Positions 1-11,579 of a DNA stretch of 64,000 nt are shown here, piece after piece. The translations under genes and the position numbers were made by a program. Position 1 is the stretch's first letter. Every line of letters begins with the position of its first letter. Below the pieces are notes generated by a model. The model saw only the letters and a program-made list of their open reading frames with translations, was not told where the DNA came from and did not search any database. Origin of the DNA: Camelus bactrianus (Eukaryota > Chordata > Mammalia > Artiodactyla > Camelidae); the NCBI RefSeq assembly GCF_048773025.1, contig NC_133559.1:9826501-9890500 (forward strand). Reading direction: 5' to 3'.

Positions 1-2869
1 AGGAGGGATACAGGGATGATTAAAGCAGCCATCCTCCCCGCAGGGAACCTCGGCTCACTGCTTCCCGTTCCAGGCCACCTCGGGCTCTCTTTTCCCCTTT
101 GTAGTAGTCCTATCAGTTACTTAGCCGACCCTCACCTCTGTCCCTATGCCCACAGGAAGACACCCCAGCACCCTGCCCATCGCTTCCAGGTGGAGGAAAC
201 TCGAAGCTGATCCGAAGAATAAGCGCCCGTTTCTCCTGAGGTCTTCCCATCGTCTCCTCATTCACCAGCGGTGTCTCCCTCCTGAAGCCCACGGGATCCC
301 AGGAGAGAGAGAGAGAGAAGGGAGAAAGTCCAGGCTGGCATCTCCTGGGGTGATCTCCTGCGATGGGTGTTTAAATCAGCCAGTTGACCGTCTCCTCAGC
401 TGTATGGTTCTTCCACTGGCTCAGAATGAAGCCAGAAGCTGCCTGTCCCAGGGGTCCCCATACAGAATTACTCCCAGCTTTCGTTCCCCCCAACCCCTTA
501 CCCTCACCACAAACTTCACCAGGTCAGGCAGTGGAACTGGCCTCTATGCACACATCTGCATAGCAGGGTAAGAACACTGAGCCAACGGTGAGTGCATGCT
601 GTTTACACTCAGGTGAGTGAGCTGTGCGCTCCTGATGCCTTACACCGCACCCCCCCCCCACACACACCCTGCCCTGAATCTCGGTTCTCTCATCTGTAAA
701 ATAAGGCGGTTGCATTCGATGGACTCAGATCTACAAACTGTGCTAACGTGTGAACTTATGTTAGAGGTAGAGACTGTCCCACAGTATCCCAGGCAGGGAG
801 ATGTCTTCTGTGCTGATGGATTCTGGAAGGTTCCCTATGCAAGGGGGAGTCCATGAGTAATGAGAACGAGTGGATGGGAGTGGCGGGGGTAGGCTGGGGC
901 AGGGAAGGAGGAGCAGGAGGGATTTGGGGTAGGTGTGTGTCTGAAAGAAGCAGCAAAGGGAGAGGGGCGGGGCTGGGATGCAAGTGTGGCCACAGGATGA
1001 GAATGTGATTAGAAAGTAAAGGGGTGGGGGTTGAAGTCCAGAGCTTCAGGACACCTCAGGTGATGTCCTCCGGGTGGAGGAAATTGAAAGTCTCTCAGGG
1101 AGCAAGGAGGGAGTGGCAGGAGGAGCCAGAAGGGCCGCAGCAGGCTGGGAGGGGAACAAGAGAGGTGCTCAGGCCAGGAACTGACCAGGGCCAGTGGTCC
1201 AAGAGCCTCGAGGACATGTGGCTTGGAGAGCGAGGAGGTGTTGTGTTGTGGGGGACCTGGACCTTCCTTGCTGAATCTCCTCCAAGCCTGTTGTCATCTG
1301 AGGACCCTGTCTCCTGCGGTTTGCTGGACTTTCCAACAGTGCAGGGGCACCTCCTCCAAGGAACTTCTGGGTTTATGCTCGAGGCATGGCCTCCTCCTTC
1401 CCAGGAAAGGCAAAGTGGCTTATCATTGAAAGGCGGAAGACCTGCGGGGGTGTGTTTGTGTGGGGGCGCGTGTGTGCACAGTGAGGTCTGTGTAGGGGAT
1501 GGGGATGGATGTGTGGACTGGAGTGTGCTGGGATGGGGGGGTGCTGTGCAAGAATGGGGTTGCTGCTGTGACCTGGGAGCACCTGCCAGAGCTCAGCCAC
1601 AGCTCCAGGGAAAGAAGGAGGAGCCACGGGAAGGCAGAGAACCAGGGAGAGGAGGTACAAATCCAGCCGGTCCAGGCTGCGTGCGCGAAGGCAGGAGAAT
1701 GAATGGGCCTGACAAGGAGGAGGAATCTTTCCCCAGTTACAGATCTTATGAAAGAGAACAAAGGAGTAGGGAGGAGGCCCGGCACGGAGGGAGAGAGAAG
1801 AGTGAGTAGAAGCCAAATGGAGGAGGAGGAGGGAGAAGGGAAGGCAAGTGGGAGAATGACAGAGCCAGACAGAGACTGATCTGGGAAGGAGAGGCCCGTT
1901 CAGCTCAGGAATAGTTGTGCACCTGCTCTGGGCGTCGTGGGGCCGGCGGCTGGGGAAGGAAGAGGTGGCCCTGGCCTTCAGGGTGGAGGAGGAGACGCCA
2001 CCACAGGTAATTTCACTAGGGATGCAGGGGTGGGGATGCTAATCTCGCCTGGGGTTTCAGGGGAGGCTGCAGGAAAGACTGAGCTCTTCTATATAGATAC
2101 GTAGAGAGGAGGGGTGTGACAGGTAGCAATCTGTTTGGAGGGCCAGGGAGGCCGAGCTCTGTGCGGGGGGGAAAAAACATGGCCCAGGAGAGAATCATTG
2201 ATCACAGAAGCCTCCTCACGGCGGCCTCTCTGGCCCTCGGTGGAGGACGTCGATCACTGCCTGGGTGGGCCGGCCCCCGGGGACCCTTACATAGGCCCCT
2301 CCTATGTAACTCTGCTTTCTGATGATACAGACCAAACTACATCACACCCAGTGCTGGCCACTCCACGGGTGCTCAGAAGATGCGCCACGAATGAATAACT
2401 GAACAAAGTAGCGTGCCTTCCACCAAGCAAGGAAGATCATTTTTTCCCCAATTTTATTGATGAAGGAGTCGAGGCTCTCCCTCAGCTTTGAGAGAATTTA
2501 AAACTAAAACTAGCTTGAGCAGTCTGTTTTCTCTCTCTTTGAAAAAAAAAAAAGTTTAATGCGTTCATAGGTTTGATTTATTTTTATTAGCTTCCATGCT
2601 GGTCAACATAAAATAATTATAAATTCAAGATTACAGTGAAAATTACTATCGTTTTCACTAAAAAAAAAAAGTGTAGGCGATTCCTAGGCTACATACCCTG
2701 TCTTCCAGGTTTTCTCATGGGAACATAAAAAAAAATCCTCTCATGCAATAGGAAAGATTTTAATGGGAAAGAAAAGGAAAAAGGAGAAGATAGTGGGAGT
2801 GGGGAGAATGCGGGCAGGAATGTAGGAGATGGGGAGACACCTGCGTGAGAAACGGGATTTCCCATCAGC
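1..2869. other. Unique, purine-biased intergenic DNA
   Basis: No recognisable coding exon or repeat family. Open frames here, including one of 261 codons at 1024-1809, have simple G/E/R-rich composition with no domain. A short AT-rich stretch with A-runs lies at 2535-2670. Confidence 0.5.
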
Positions 2870-3560
2870 TCCCAGAGCAGGACCCGGAGCTCGGGTTGGG
2901 GCCCCTCCAGGCTCAGGGCGGCTTCTCCTCCGGGGAACGCAGCCGAGCACCCTGTGTCTGGTCGGCAGCATCCCTGGGGGGCTGGCTTCTGGCCTCCCAC
3001 AGAGTAACTAGCTTTGGTCCAGGCACGGGGAGGGCACTGACTCTCCCTGCGTCTGTCATCGTCAAGGAGAGCCACTCCAGTCCCGGGAAGCGTTTGCGTG
3101 GTAGCGAGAGCCCGCCCCTGGCCCTCCCGGCGCCGCGGCCCGCCCCGGCTGGAGATGAGTAATGGGTCCGCCGGGCCCAGCGCCTCCCCGTCCCGCTGCT
3201 CCGCCCCCCGCATCCCCCTCCCCTCCACCGCCCGCGGCGTCTGGAGGTTGCCTTACGGGGAGAAGGGTAAGGCAGGGCACAATTTGTCTTTGTGTAATTA
3301 TCTGTCAGGTCCAGCTTGTGAAACCTCAGCCGCCTCCCCGCAACCCTGCAAGAACATAAATTGCACACATGCACGCGGGGACACGGACGGCGCCCTCGCG
3401 CCCTCCGCCCCCCAGCGGGCTCCGCTCCGGCAGGAGAGCGCTGCTCGGGCGAGCCCGGGGCTGCCGACACCTGCACCGCGGCCCGCGGGCACCCCGCCTC
3501 CCGCCTCCCGGCCCTGGCACGTTGGCTTTCATCTTTCCAGCCCGAGTTCCTCGCTGGCGA
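2870..3560. promoter_or_regulatory. CpG island, no assigned gene
   Basis: Dense CpG and GC boxes (CCCCGCCCC, CCGCCCCGG, CCGCCCCCCG) stand out against flanks with few CpGs. The central part near 3270-3360 is less GC-rich and could be a conserved non-coding core. Long open frames here on both strands follow from base composition and show no domain. It may be a promoter or enhancer of a neighbouring or non-coding gene. Confidence 0.55.
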
Positions 3561-3777
3561 GAACGGGGAGGTCCGTTTGGCCTCTGAGAAGTCAGGATGC
3601 TGAGGAAGAAAGGAAACAAACACATTCTTGGCTGTTTCTGATGAGAGGAGTTGGAGGTGGGAGAGAGGCCTCAGAGTCTCCTGTAATGTCCAAAACGGGC
3701 TGTCGGGCCACGGCAGGGCACCGTCCCGGGTCCCTTCTCTGTGACAGTGATGGCGGTCACAGCGCCGCCAGCAGGTC

Positions 3778-3950
3778 CAGGCGCCGTGCTAAGCTCCTTA
3801 CACACGTTATTTCATCAAGCCCCACAAGGAGACCCTATGGAAGGGGTGTTTTTATCCTCGCTGTGGAGATTAGGGCTGAGACTCAGAGCACTCCAGCGAC
3901 CAGCCCTCGGTCACACAGCTGATGGTGGCACCTGACTTGAGGCCCAGCTC
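3778..3950 (-). mobile_element. MIR SINE
   Basis: Matches the reversed MIR pattern: GCCGTGCTAAGCTCCTTACA, then GAGACTCAGAG and GGTCACACAGCTGATGG, the usual end of a MIR read on the opposite strand. Confidence 0.7.
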
Positions 3951-5339
3951 CTCGCTGGCGTGGGTTGGGGCTCCAGGGGGCTCTAGTCCTCGAAAGCAGG
4001 GGAGCAGGGGGAGCGCTGCTGCTCGCTTCCTGTGGGAGTTTTTGTTTCTTCCTCTTTCAGCTGTGCCTAATGTGGTCATCGTCTCTGAATCCTTGTGAGA
4101 GCTGAACAAGATGGCATGCCTTGGTATTTGTAGGGGCTCCAGAAACGAGGTGCCTCACCCTTCTGTCTCTCTGCACTCAGGGAGCTCCGTGCCAGGAGCC
4201 TGGTCAGACGCAGACCCCTTTAAGGACTCTGAGGAGCATTTTGGTTCAGGGGTCCTGATCCTTCCTGTGCACAGGACCCCTCTGGTGGCCTGGGGAGACC
4301 TGGGGGCTCTCAGTGTTCCCAAATGCACACACTGAAGTACAGAGGACTACAAGGGAAGCCAATTTTATTGAAACACCGTTATTGAAAGAGTCAAAAAAAG
4401 CCTCCAAATTTGTGACACAGTAACCTACCACCTTCTTTAACAAGGCATTCAATCACCAGGCCGAGCAGCAGATCAAATAACTACCATAATTTCCAAGCTG
4501 TGATGAGTGTAAATGGCATTTCAAGAGATCTGTGGTGACTCAGAATATGAAAGCATCTTGATGTCTGTTGGCGACAGAAGCACCGGTATCCCTCATTCTA
4601 CTGGGGCTTGTAGCAGAGGAATACTGAATTCACTTAGGTTAGTGAAAATGTGTCCCCCTCCTAAATCCAAGTTCCCAGAAACACCCTGCCCCCATCTATC
4701 CATGGGTCCCAGGCTAAGAGTAGAAGCAATGGGCTGAAATACATGTTACAGTGAATTAAAAAGTACAATTTAGGGGTAGATAATTGGGGAGATCCAATAA
4801 AGTCTGAGAGCCCTAAGGAGTAAGCAGCGGAAGCAAGCTCCAATTCTTCAGAGCCCCTGACTCCGACCCTAGGTGGTCCCCAGCTCACCGCGGCCCCCTT
4901 TTCCTCTGCCTTCTGCTGTTGTGGGGATCACAGCCCCCTCTATTGGGCTCCGCCCCCTCTCCCCGTACTGCACTGTGCCCTAGGCTACCACGTGGCTCGT
5001 GTGGCTCCACGTGGCTCCACGTGGCTCGCTGCTGCACAGCTATGAAGAAACTGCTTGGGACGGTTGCGGCTGGGTGGCAGAAGAGACCCAAGCTCAGAGC
5101 AGTCAGTGGTATCCAGTCTGCCATTCAGAGGGGACAAAAAAAAGTCGCTGGCATTTACTGGGGATGAGGAAGGGGGGCCGGGAGCCCTCTTGACCCTCCA
5201 TCAGCAGGCTGGGTAGACTGGACCGTGCAAAGCCTCCGGTGGTGGAGCTGCCCACGCGACTCCCTGGGATTTAAGATGGAGGAGATTCCTTCACCGTCCC
5301 AGTCTTCTGGGGCTGCATCATGGAAAGAATGCAAACCCT
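3951..5339. other. Unique intergenic DNA with a short E-box tandem array
   Basis: No gene or repeat family recognised. At 4989-5027 a 10-base unit CACGTGGCTC is repeated about four times, one copy diverged, giving three CACGTG boxes. Confidence 0.5.
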
Positions 5340-5470
5340 GGATTCAGAGGGTCTGCCTGGACCCCTGACTGTCTTTGTGAATTTGAGCAAGTGGCTTCAC
5401 TTCTTTGAGCCCTTTTTCTCAAGTGTGAAAGAACACTGATGAGAGCATCTCCCTCTCCGCTCTCAGGGGT
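5340..5470 (+). mobile_element. MIR SINE, partial
   Basis: Weak but ordered match: TGTCTTTGTGAATTTGAGCA, then CTTCACTTCTTTGAGCC, the MIR core region. Confidence 0.45.
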
Positions 5471-5849
5471 CAGGGGAATGTGGGCAAAACCACCTTTAAG
5501 CTCTAAAGTGTTATCTAGGTGTTAATTGTTATTAACAGAAAAGTATGCTTTTTCCCAGGTCCCATTTGTGTGGTTGTCTTCTGGGGTCATCTTATCTGGA
5601 CTGAGCTTAAATTAATTCAGGAGACCCACAAAACTCTAAGGAACTTGATCCTGTTTAGTCACTGCACCTTAGTGACCCAAGCCAGGCATATATATTTTTT
5701 GGCCTGCATTGATAAAGATTTGTATCTCTCTGTCTGTCTGTCTGTCTATCATCACAGGATTTCCTATTTGGCTCTTCCTATCTAAGACACTAAACTATTA
5801 AAGGGCTTCTAGCACCGTGGATCCCACAAAGACCCTTTATCGCTCCCTC
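5471..5849. other. Intergenic, short (CTGT)n tract
   Basis: No gene. A CTGT repeat lies at 5726-5749. Confidence 0.5.
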
Positions 5850-5925
5850 ACAATCCTATGAGTTGGGTATATATGTGTATTTCCCACTTTCCTGATGAGG
5901 AAACTGAGGCTCATTCATATAGGGA
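5850..5925 (-). mobile_element. MIR SINE, partial
   Basis: CCCACTTTCCTGATGAGGAA followed by ACTGAGGCTC is the MIR core on the opposite strand. Confidence 0.55.
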
Positions 5926-6927
5926 ATTCGTGGCCGGCTGGGTCCAGGAATCCAGCTCACGACTCCTTCCAGCATTTGCTTTCATTGGACTCAAGACAGG
6001 CTCACTGGCGGCTGGAGGCAGCCGTGATGAAAAGGACCTGGGGAGGTAACACAACCTCGAAATCTTTCTACTCGAAGGAAAACTGGTAACTGGGACTCCT
6101 CAGGGTTTGTTTCCCAAATTTCTGGTTTATCATCCCTGTTGCCAGGTCGGCTGCCCTTACTTACTCACTGTTGGGGAATGTTCCAGAGGCTTCGGGGAGA
6201 CTCTCTGAAGTGACTTTTTCTGTTCTGGAAGCGCCAAGCTTATTTTTTGTCTTGAGCCGGCGCTGCCGTTCTACTTATGGAGGCATGCTGCCCTCAGGTG
6301 GTGAAAGCGGGGAACTACAAGTGCACACACGTTTCTGGGCTCTCACAGTGGCACAGGGCCATCTAATGAAATTGTCACCCACTGTTCGGTGGTCGGATGC
6401 AGGGATCTGCTTCAGGCACAGATGGGGTCTTTGTGCATGCAGACATTGGCTTCCAGTGGCAAAGCATCTTCCTACTCCATAATGCTTCATTCCCCAGACC
6501 GCAGACTCTTGGCTCTCTGGGCCTCCAGAGAAAGCCAGGAAAAGCTCTGAGGTGACACTGGAGAAAGTGCTGGTTCTACAAACCATTCTCCTCCCACTCG
6601 CACATCCTCTTGAGAAGGCAGCTCTGTGTGTCTAAAGTTTTCTAAGAAAATAGATGTCTCATCGCAACTTGAGGCACCATCTTTTCCAGCCCATTACGCA
6701 GCCACTCAGACCTTGGGGCCAGGAGGATGGGGCCTTTCCTATGGCCCGCTCTCGGACCAAGTTCTGAGCATGCACCCCTCTGAATGCCACTCACCCTCCC
6801 TCCTCACACACACCCTTAAAAAACTACTGAGCAGAGAAATGCTTACAAAAGAGTATTTCAAGTGGAAGGAATAGAATGGGGCAAAGTCACAGAAATGGGA
6901 AAGTAACACTTCAGAAAGTATTGTTAT
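5926..6927. other. Unique intergenic DNA
   Basis: No coding exon seen. A CTCF-like motif is present on the - strand at 6288-6302. Confidence 0.45.
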
Positions 6928-6941
6928 TCAACAAGCATCTT

Positions 6942-7017
6942 GTTTACTTATTTTAACAGAGGTACTGGGGATTGAACTGACGGCCACACTCTACCGCTAA
7001 GCTATACACTCCCTCCC
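6942..7017 (-). mobile_element. Camelid tRNA-derived SINE, degraded
   Basis: Contains GGTACTGGGGATTGAAC and CTACCGCTAAGCTATAC, the reverse of the SINE boxes. Imperfect 14-base direct repeats flank it (6928-6941 and 7018-7031, two differences), so it is one of the older copies. Confidence 0.75.
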
Positions 7018-7029
7018 TCAACTAACATC

Positions 7030-7500
7030 TTAACTGGTCTTCTTGACTCAGTCTCTCCCTTCTCCCACTCCCACTCATCCTGCACGTTGACTATGTCAAA
7101 TTAATCTTGAATGTTTATTTCACTTGCTACTCCCCTAGTTGAAAACCTTCCCCAGGTTCCTCTTAATTGAAATCGAACACCTTAGTCTGGCATTCAAGGC
7201 CCTTTCCCACTGGCTGGTACTCTTTTCTCAACCTGATTTTTATTTTGAGGGGTAACTGGGTTTATTTACTTATGTAATGGAGGTACTGGAGATTGAACCC
7301 AGGACCTCATGCATGCTAAGCACATGCTGTACCAATGAGCTACACCCTCCTCCTTTTTTTTCAACCTGATTTTTCATTGTTTCCCTACATGCATCCTGTC
7401 CCGCATGTCTGTCACATGCTCCCATCTACTCTTAAATTTAGGTTGTCCATTTTGCTAACATTTCAGCTGCTTCCCTGACGGATGCAGCCCACAGGGCACC
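7030..7500 (+). mobile_element. L2 LINE 3' region, interrupted by a SINE
   Basis: GTCTGGCATTCAAGGCCCTT is a signature of L2 in the sense direction. The same element resumes after the SINE insertion at 7242-7360. Confidence 0.65.
7242..7360 (-). mobile_element. Camelid tRNA-derived SINE
   Basis: Near full-length copy with the reversed B box GGAGATTGAACCC and GCATGCTAAGCACATGCTGT. Exact 14-base target duplications TCAACCTGATTTTT flank it at 7228-7241 and 7361-7374. It sits inside an L2. Confidence 0.93.
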
Positions 7501-8589
7501 CCAGGCTTCAGAATGCCTAGAGCGTTCCATTGGTACCCACATTTCACCTTTCTCAGAAACCACCTGGCACTGTGACTGGGGAAGCCCTAGCCACATCTGG
7601 CCCAGAAGCTCCCTGCAAAAGGGAGCAGCATCTTACCATTGTTTTCACTGCCTTTTCCCTTTGGTCCCCGTGACCCCTTGAAGTGTTATGGTGGTTGGTA
7701 CTTGTTGGCTTCATTCCTACAGGTGCAGGACCCAGAGCTGCAGACAGATCTCTCTGAAGTGCCGGGGAGAAGCCAGAGGAGGAGAGAACAGAGGCAGATG
7801 CAGGGCGCCCATACTAACTCATGCTAGTGGCATTTTAAGAGCAAAGAGACTTCTGATAGGGAAAGAAGAGCTGCCTCAAACAGGAGATGTCTTATTTTTC
7901 AATGAATGCAGGAGGCACATGGGAGAGGAAAGATAATCTGGCTCTGCTGTGAGGCTTTGGGCAGAGAATCAGCCTCTCTGTTTGAGTCTGTGAGCCTCAA
8001 CTTCCCACCTGTAGGAGTGATGGTGTCTTTTCATAGGGTAGTTAAGCAGAATAAAGATACTACATGTTGAGCCAGCATATAATTGATGATCAAAAATGAT
8101 GAACTTTCCAGCTCAGGAGATCTCCTGGATAAGTGAGTCCCATCATTGTGGATAATGTGATTATAGTCTTTTGGAGACTAACTACCCAGCTCTCAGAGTG
8201 TGAAGGAGAGAGGCGTCCTCTGCCTGGGAGCTGATTTGCTGACCCTTTGCTGCCATCAGGTGGCCATAGCCTAACAATGCAGCCTGGCTGATTGGTCAGA
8301 AAGTTTCAAATGAGGATACAACTGAGACTTGGGTGCATGAGGAGTCTGGGGAGAGGGGAGATCCTGGAAGACTGAAGAAAATGGAAAGAGGGTGACTTAG
8401 AGCCCCTGGGGAGCATGGATCAAACTGGCCTAGAGTTTTATCATCACACATAGCACTGTTAAATCAAGGAACCTTAGAGGCTGGCCCCCACCCACCTCCA
8501 CGGGCGTCCAGACTAGTATTGCTCACCGGGCTTTTGTGAGACCCACAGACGTCTCCAGCTCCACGTGGTTCCATTCTCATGCTCATCTT
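7501..8589. other. Unique intergenic DNA
   Basis: No gene seen. A CTCF-like motif lies on the - strand at 8249-8265. Confidence 0.45.
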
Positions 8590-8990
8590 CTGTGCTCTGG
8601 AACCACCGTCCTTCTAGCCCATTAACAACAGACTCCTCCCATTACAGACCTTTGCATGGGCTGATCTTGTGCCCTTCTGCCCCGACCCGTCCCGTGTCTA
8701 ACTTCCACTCATGCCTCAGCTCTCAGCTCAAGTGTGATTCCTCAGGTAAGCCTTCTCCAGTCCACATCAGCTCCTTCTGATGCTCGCTCTCACAAAGCTG
8801 CGTTTTTTCAGGGCACTTTTCTGAGTTGATAATTAAGCATCCATCCCTGGGATTAGTTCATTGACACCTATCTCCCACTCTGCTGTGTAGGCTCTAGGAG
8901 AGAGCAGACGGGACCTCTTTCTTTCGTCTCTCTAGCACCCTGGACAGAGCCTGATACGTAGCAAGAACTCAATAAACGTCTGATGGATGA
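8590..8990 (+). mobile_element. L2 LINE 3' end
   Basis: Ordered L2 landmarks: GACCTTTGCATGGGCTG, TGATTCCTCAGGTAAGCCTT and, at the end, ACTCAATAAACGTCTGATGG. Confidence 0.8.
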
Positions 8991-10479
8991 AGAGGCATTT
9001 GCGGGATAGGAGAGAAAGATCTGGAGAGTAAGCAGAGCTGAGGATCTTTTCTGCCAACTCTGAAGCTTGACAGGCCTTGTGTGGAACTCCGCGTCAAAGA
9101 GAGATGCGTGGGAAACACACACACTATTTCCCATCACCGACTTCTCGAGCAGGCATGCTGGACTCAGAAGAGGTGTGGCTGGAAGGGAACCCTAGCGGGT
9201 CTCCGATAAAGGGGGCCCACTCTACCAGAGGGGCGAGGGCTACCTCTTCCTTGGCCATGAGGCTTTTGGTTCTGCCTCAAGTCACCTGTAATCTGTTTAC
9301 GCTGAAGCTGGTCAACCACAAAAATACCACCACCATTGACAGGCTGGAGGAAGCAGGCATGGGGGGGAAGGAGGGCTTCCCTTGGATCTGGCGGCAATAT
9401 TAGCCTCTCCTCAGCACCAAGTGACCAAGCTCCTTAATTTCTATGGATTAGAGTGGACTGCAATGGGTTCAGATAGAAAGTACACAGCCCAGGTCCCAGG
9501 GAGGAACAGACACAGTCCCATGACTCTAAGCAATGAAAAAGATTTTTGAGGGAGGGGCTCTTGGCTCAAGACTCTGGAGTCAAGTGCATGTGGGAAGGGA
9601 GACAAGGGACACCGGACAGGATGCTTTTAGGAGGAACAGTTAACCGTGGGGTTGGACACAGAGGTTTTTCTCCTAAAAAAATGCTGATTTCTTCCAGGCA
9701 AATGTCAAATGCTCCTGAGGGTAATTGGACGAGAGTATGGATTTTTTTTCAAAACACCGTCTCTTTAATGTGGGTTTCATTTGAAAAAGAAGTTAATTTG
9801 TTCCAAATTCAGAAAAGATGTTAATAATCAGACAAGAATACAATATTAAAAATTTGCCAACCCACAAAGTTGGATGATGGGGAAGAAGAGAGAAAAGTAG
9901 TTGGTGCGGCAAAAAAATTTTTTTTGAGAAGAAATACTCTATTCCTAGAATTAGGTGAAGAGGAGGGAGAATTTTACCTAGAATTCAGGGTAGGTGAGCT
10001 GTTCCATTTTAAGGATCTTCTGGAACTGAGCTTCCAGTGTAGTTTCATTGCGTAGTCTGAGATGCTGTGAGCGCCCAATAATTTTGATATCCCAGAGCCA
10101 ACATATACCCAATTTAAAAAGGGAAATTTGGGCTTTGTCATCAAATTTTAATTCTCCTTGAATTTATTCCTTTCTTCTGTTAACACAGAAATCAAGAACC
10201 ATTTATAATTTCAGTGTGGAAGATCCAGAGAGAGAAGCCATTTAAACTCAGAAGCCTGGACCAGCCAAAGAGCAGCAGGGTGAGTGAGAATTCTATCGGA
10301 GGCGGTGGCAGAGGAGGGAAAGGAGGCCTGGTGGTGGGGAACAGCTGGCACTGGGGGACTGGGTGGCTGAAGCAGGTCTTCCTCCCCAGGCTCTCCCTCC
10401 AAGTCAGCTCCAAGATGGCCCTGCCTCTGGGGCCTCCAGATCTTCCCTGCAGGGGCATCTCCACCAAGAATGCAGATCT
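8991..10479. other. Unique intergenic DNA downstream of the microprotein gene
   Basis: No coding exon recognised. This would be the 3' side of the - strand SMIM42-like gene. On the - strand AATAAA-like signals occur in the AT-rich part around 10130-10170, but the end of the transcript cannot be fixed. Confidence 0.4.
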
Positions 10480-10692
10480 TCATGCCAGAGGTGTTGCCTC
10501 CTTGCTTTGGACTGATTCTCTGCTCTTGTTGCTTTTGACTTTGGCTACTGTCCAGACCAGGATGAGGAGCGTGACGAGAGCCATCAGGAGCACAAAGAAG
10601 AAGAGAGCTTTCACTAGGTGAGCAGGAGCAGGTAAGGCAACGCTGAGTGCACCCTTGTCCCATAAGAAGGCTGGAAGTTGTGGGGAAGACAT
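10480..10692 (-). CDS. SMIM42: Small integral membrane protein, SMIM42-like, 70 aa
   Basis: An open frame on the - strand reads MSSPQLPAFLWDKGALS at its start, ends in SVQSKEATPLA and a TGA stop, and is 70 residues long. Residues 26-50 are a strong hydrophobic helix (core ALFFFVLLMALVTLLILVW), followed by a basic stretch KVKSNKSRE. This is the layout of a single-pass microprotein. From memory the start and helix resemble human SMIM42, which I place at 1q23.1 near CD1D, so location agrees; the match was not run. The frame is open 21 codons further upstream, but MSSPQ looks like the family start. The Kozak context is weak. It appears to be a single coding exon, with any upstream exon non-coding. 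Function unknown. A chance open frame is less likely given the clean helix and basic flank. Confidence 0.62.
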   Translation of the reverse strand: MSSPQLPAFLWDKGALSVALPAPAHLVKALFFFVLLMALVTLLILVWTVAKVKSNKSRESVQSKEATPLA

Positions 10693-11119
10693 AGGTTTCT
10701 CAAAGAGCTGAGATACGTGGCAGAAGCCAACTGCTCGCACAACCACGAAAGCCACGAGGATTGGTCTTGTCCTTTGTGACAGCCTAGGAATGGGTGTGAA
10801 GCCGCGGCCACACGTCTACGGATCCTGTTGCTCACATGGGGCCATCTTCCTTTGGGTGTAACTGAGCAGGCAGAGCACCTTGCTCAGGAAGATTGAACAA
10901 CTGCTTCCAATGCAAACACAGTCCTGAAACAATGGTTCAACTGGCAAAACTTCCGAGTGGTAGGCGGGGCTCCTGAGGCTTTGTGAAGTCACGGGAGGAT
11001 GAGGCCAGGGTCTGAACTGAAGGTTCTAGTCCAGAAGCCGCCACCTTCTGGGCACCACCTCCCTTCACATCTGGGCTCCAGATTGAAAAGGGAGTTCCCC
11101 AATTGCCTGTGAAATTGCC

Positions 11120-11420
11120 CCTTCAATCCTATTTTATTTACTTATTTTTTTTACTTTGCATTTTGAAATTATTTTAAATATATAGGAAGTTACAAAGATA
11201 ATACAGGGAGGTTCCATGGATCCTTCATCCAGTGTCCCCCAGTGGCTAATCTTGTGTAATTATAGTACAAAATTGAAACCAGTGAAAGGACATTGAAACC
11301 AATGTGCGCATACAGTTACATGGCATTTCATCATATGGGTGGATTCTGGTGATCACCGCTGAAATCAAGCTACAGAATGGAGAGCTATCGGTGTTCACAG
11401 TCTGTCAGTTGGAGACAAGT
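11120..11420. mobile_element. L1M-type LINE fragment
   Basis: AAGTTACAAAGATAATACAG with ATCCTTCATCCAGTGTCCCC is the drifted form of a common mammalian L1 segment. Strand not assigned. Confidence 0.5.
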
Positions 11421-11579
11421 GTAGAAAAGTCACCTCCTTTTAAGTCCCTTTACTTCCTCCATTATAATATAATTTTATTAAGTATTTCTTCTATACACAT
11501 TGAAATGAACAATGTTATACTTTTTGGTTTGATTGTCAAACAATTTAGAAAACACAAGAGGAGAAAAAAAGTCTACTGT

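Noticed and set aside
1024-1809. Open frame of 261 codons on +
   Set aside because: Gly/Glu/Arg-rich simple composition, no domain, no splice or promoter support; open frames on the other strand are as long relative to the base composition.
2913-3922. Long open frames on both strands across the CpG block (274 and 236 codons)
   Set aside because: GC-rich DNA has few stops; the sequences are Pro/Arg/Ala-rich with no recognisable family.
1-10000. 3' exons of KIRREL1, the expected left neighbour
   Set aside because: No Ig-domain or KIRREL tail-like frame could be recognised; it probably lies outside the window.
10211-10663. Overlapping 150-codon frame on - beside the microprotein
   Set aside because: Shadow frame; lacks the helix and basic flank and has no family resemblance.
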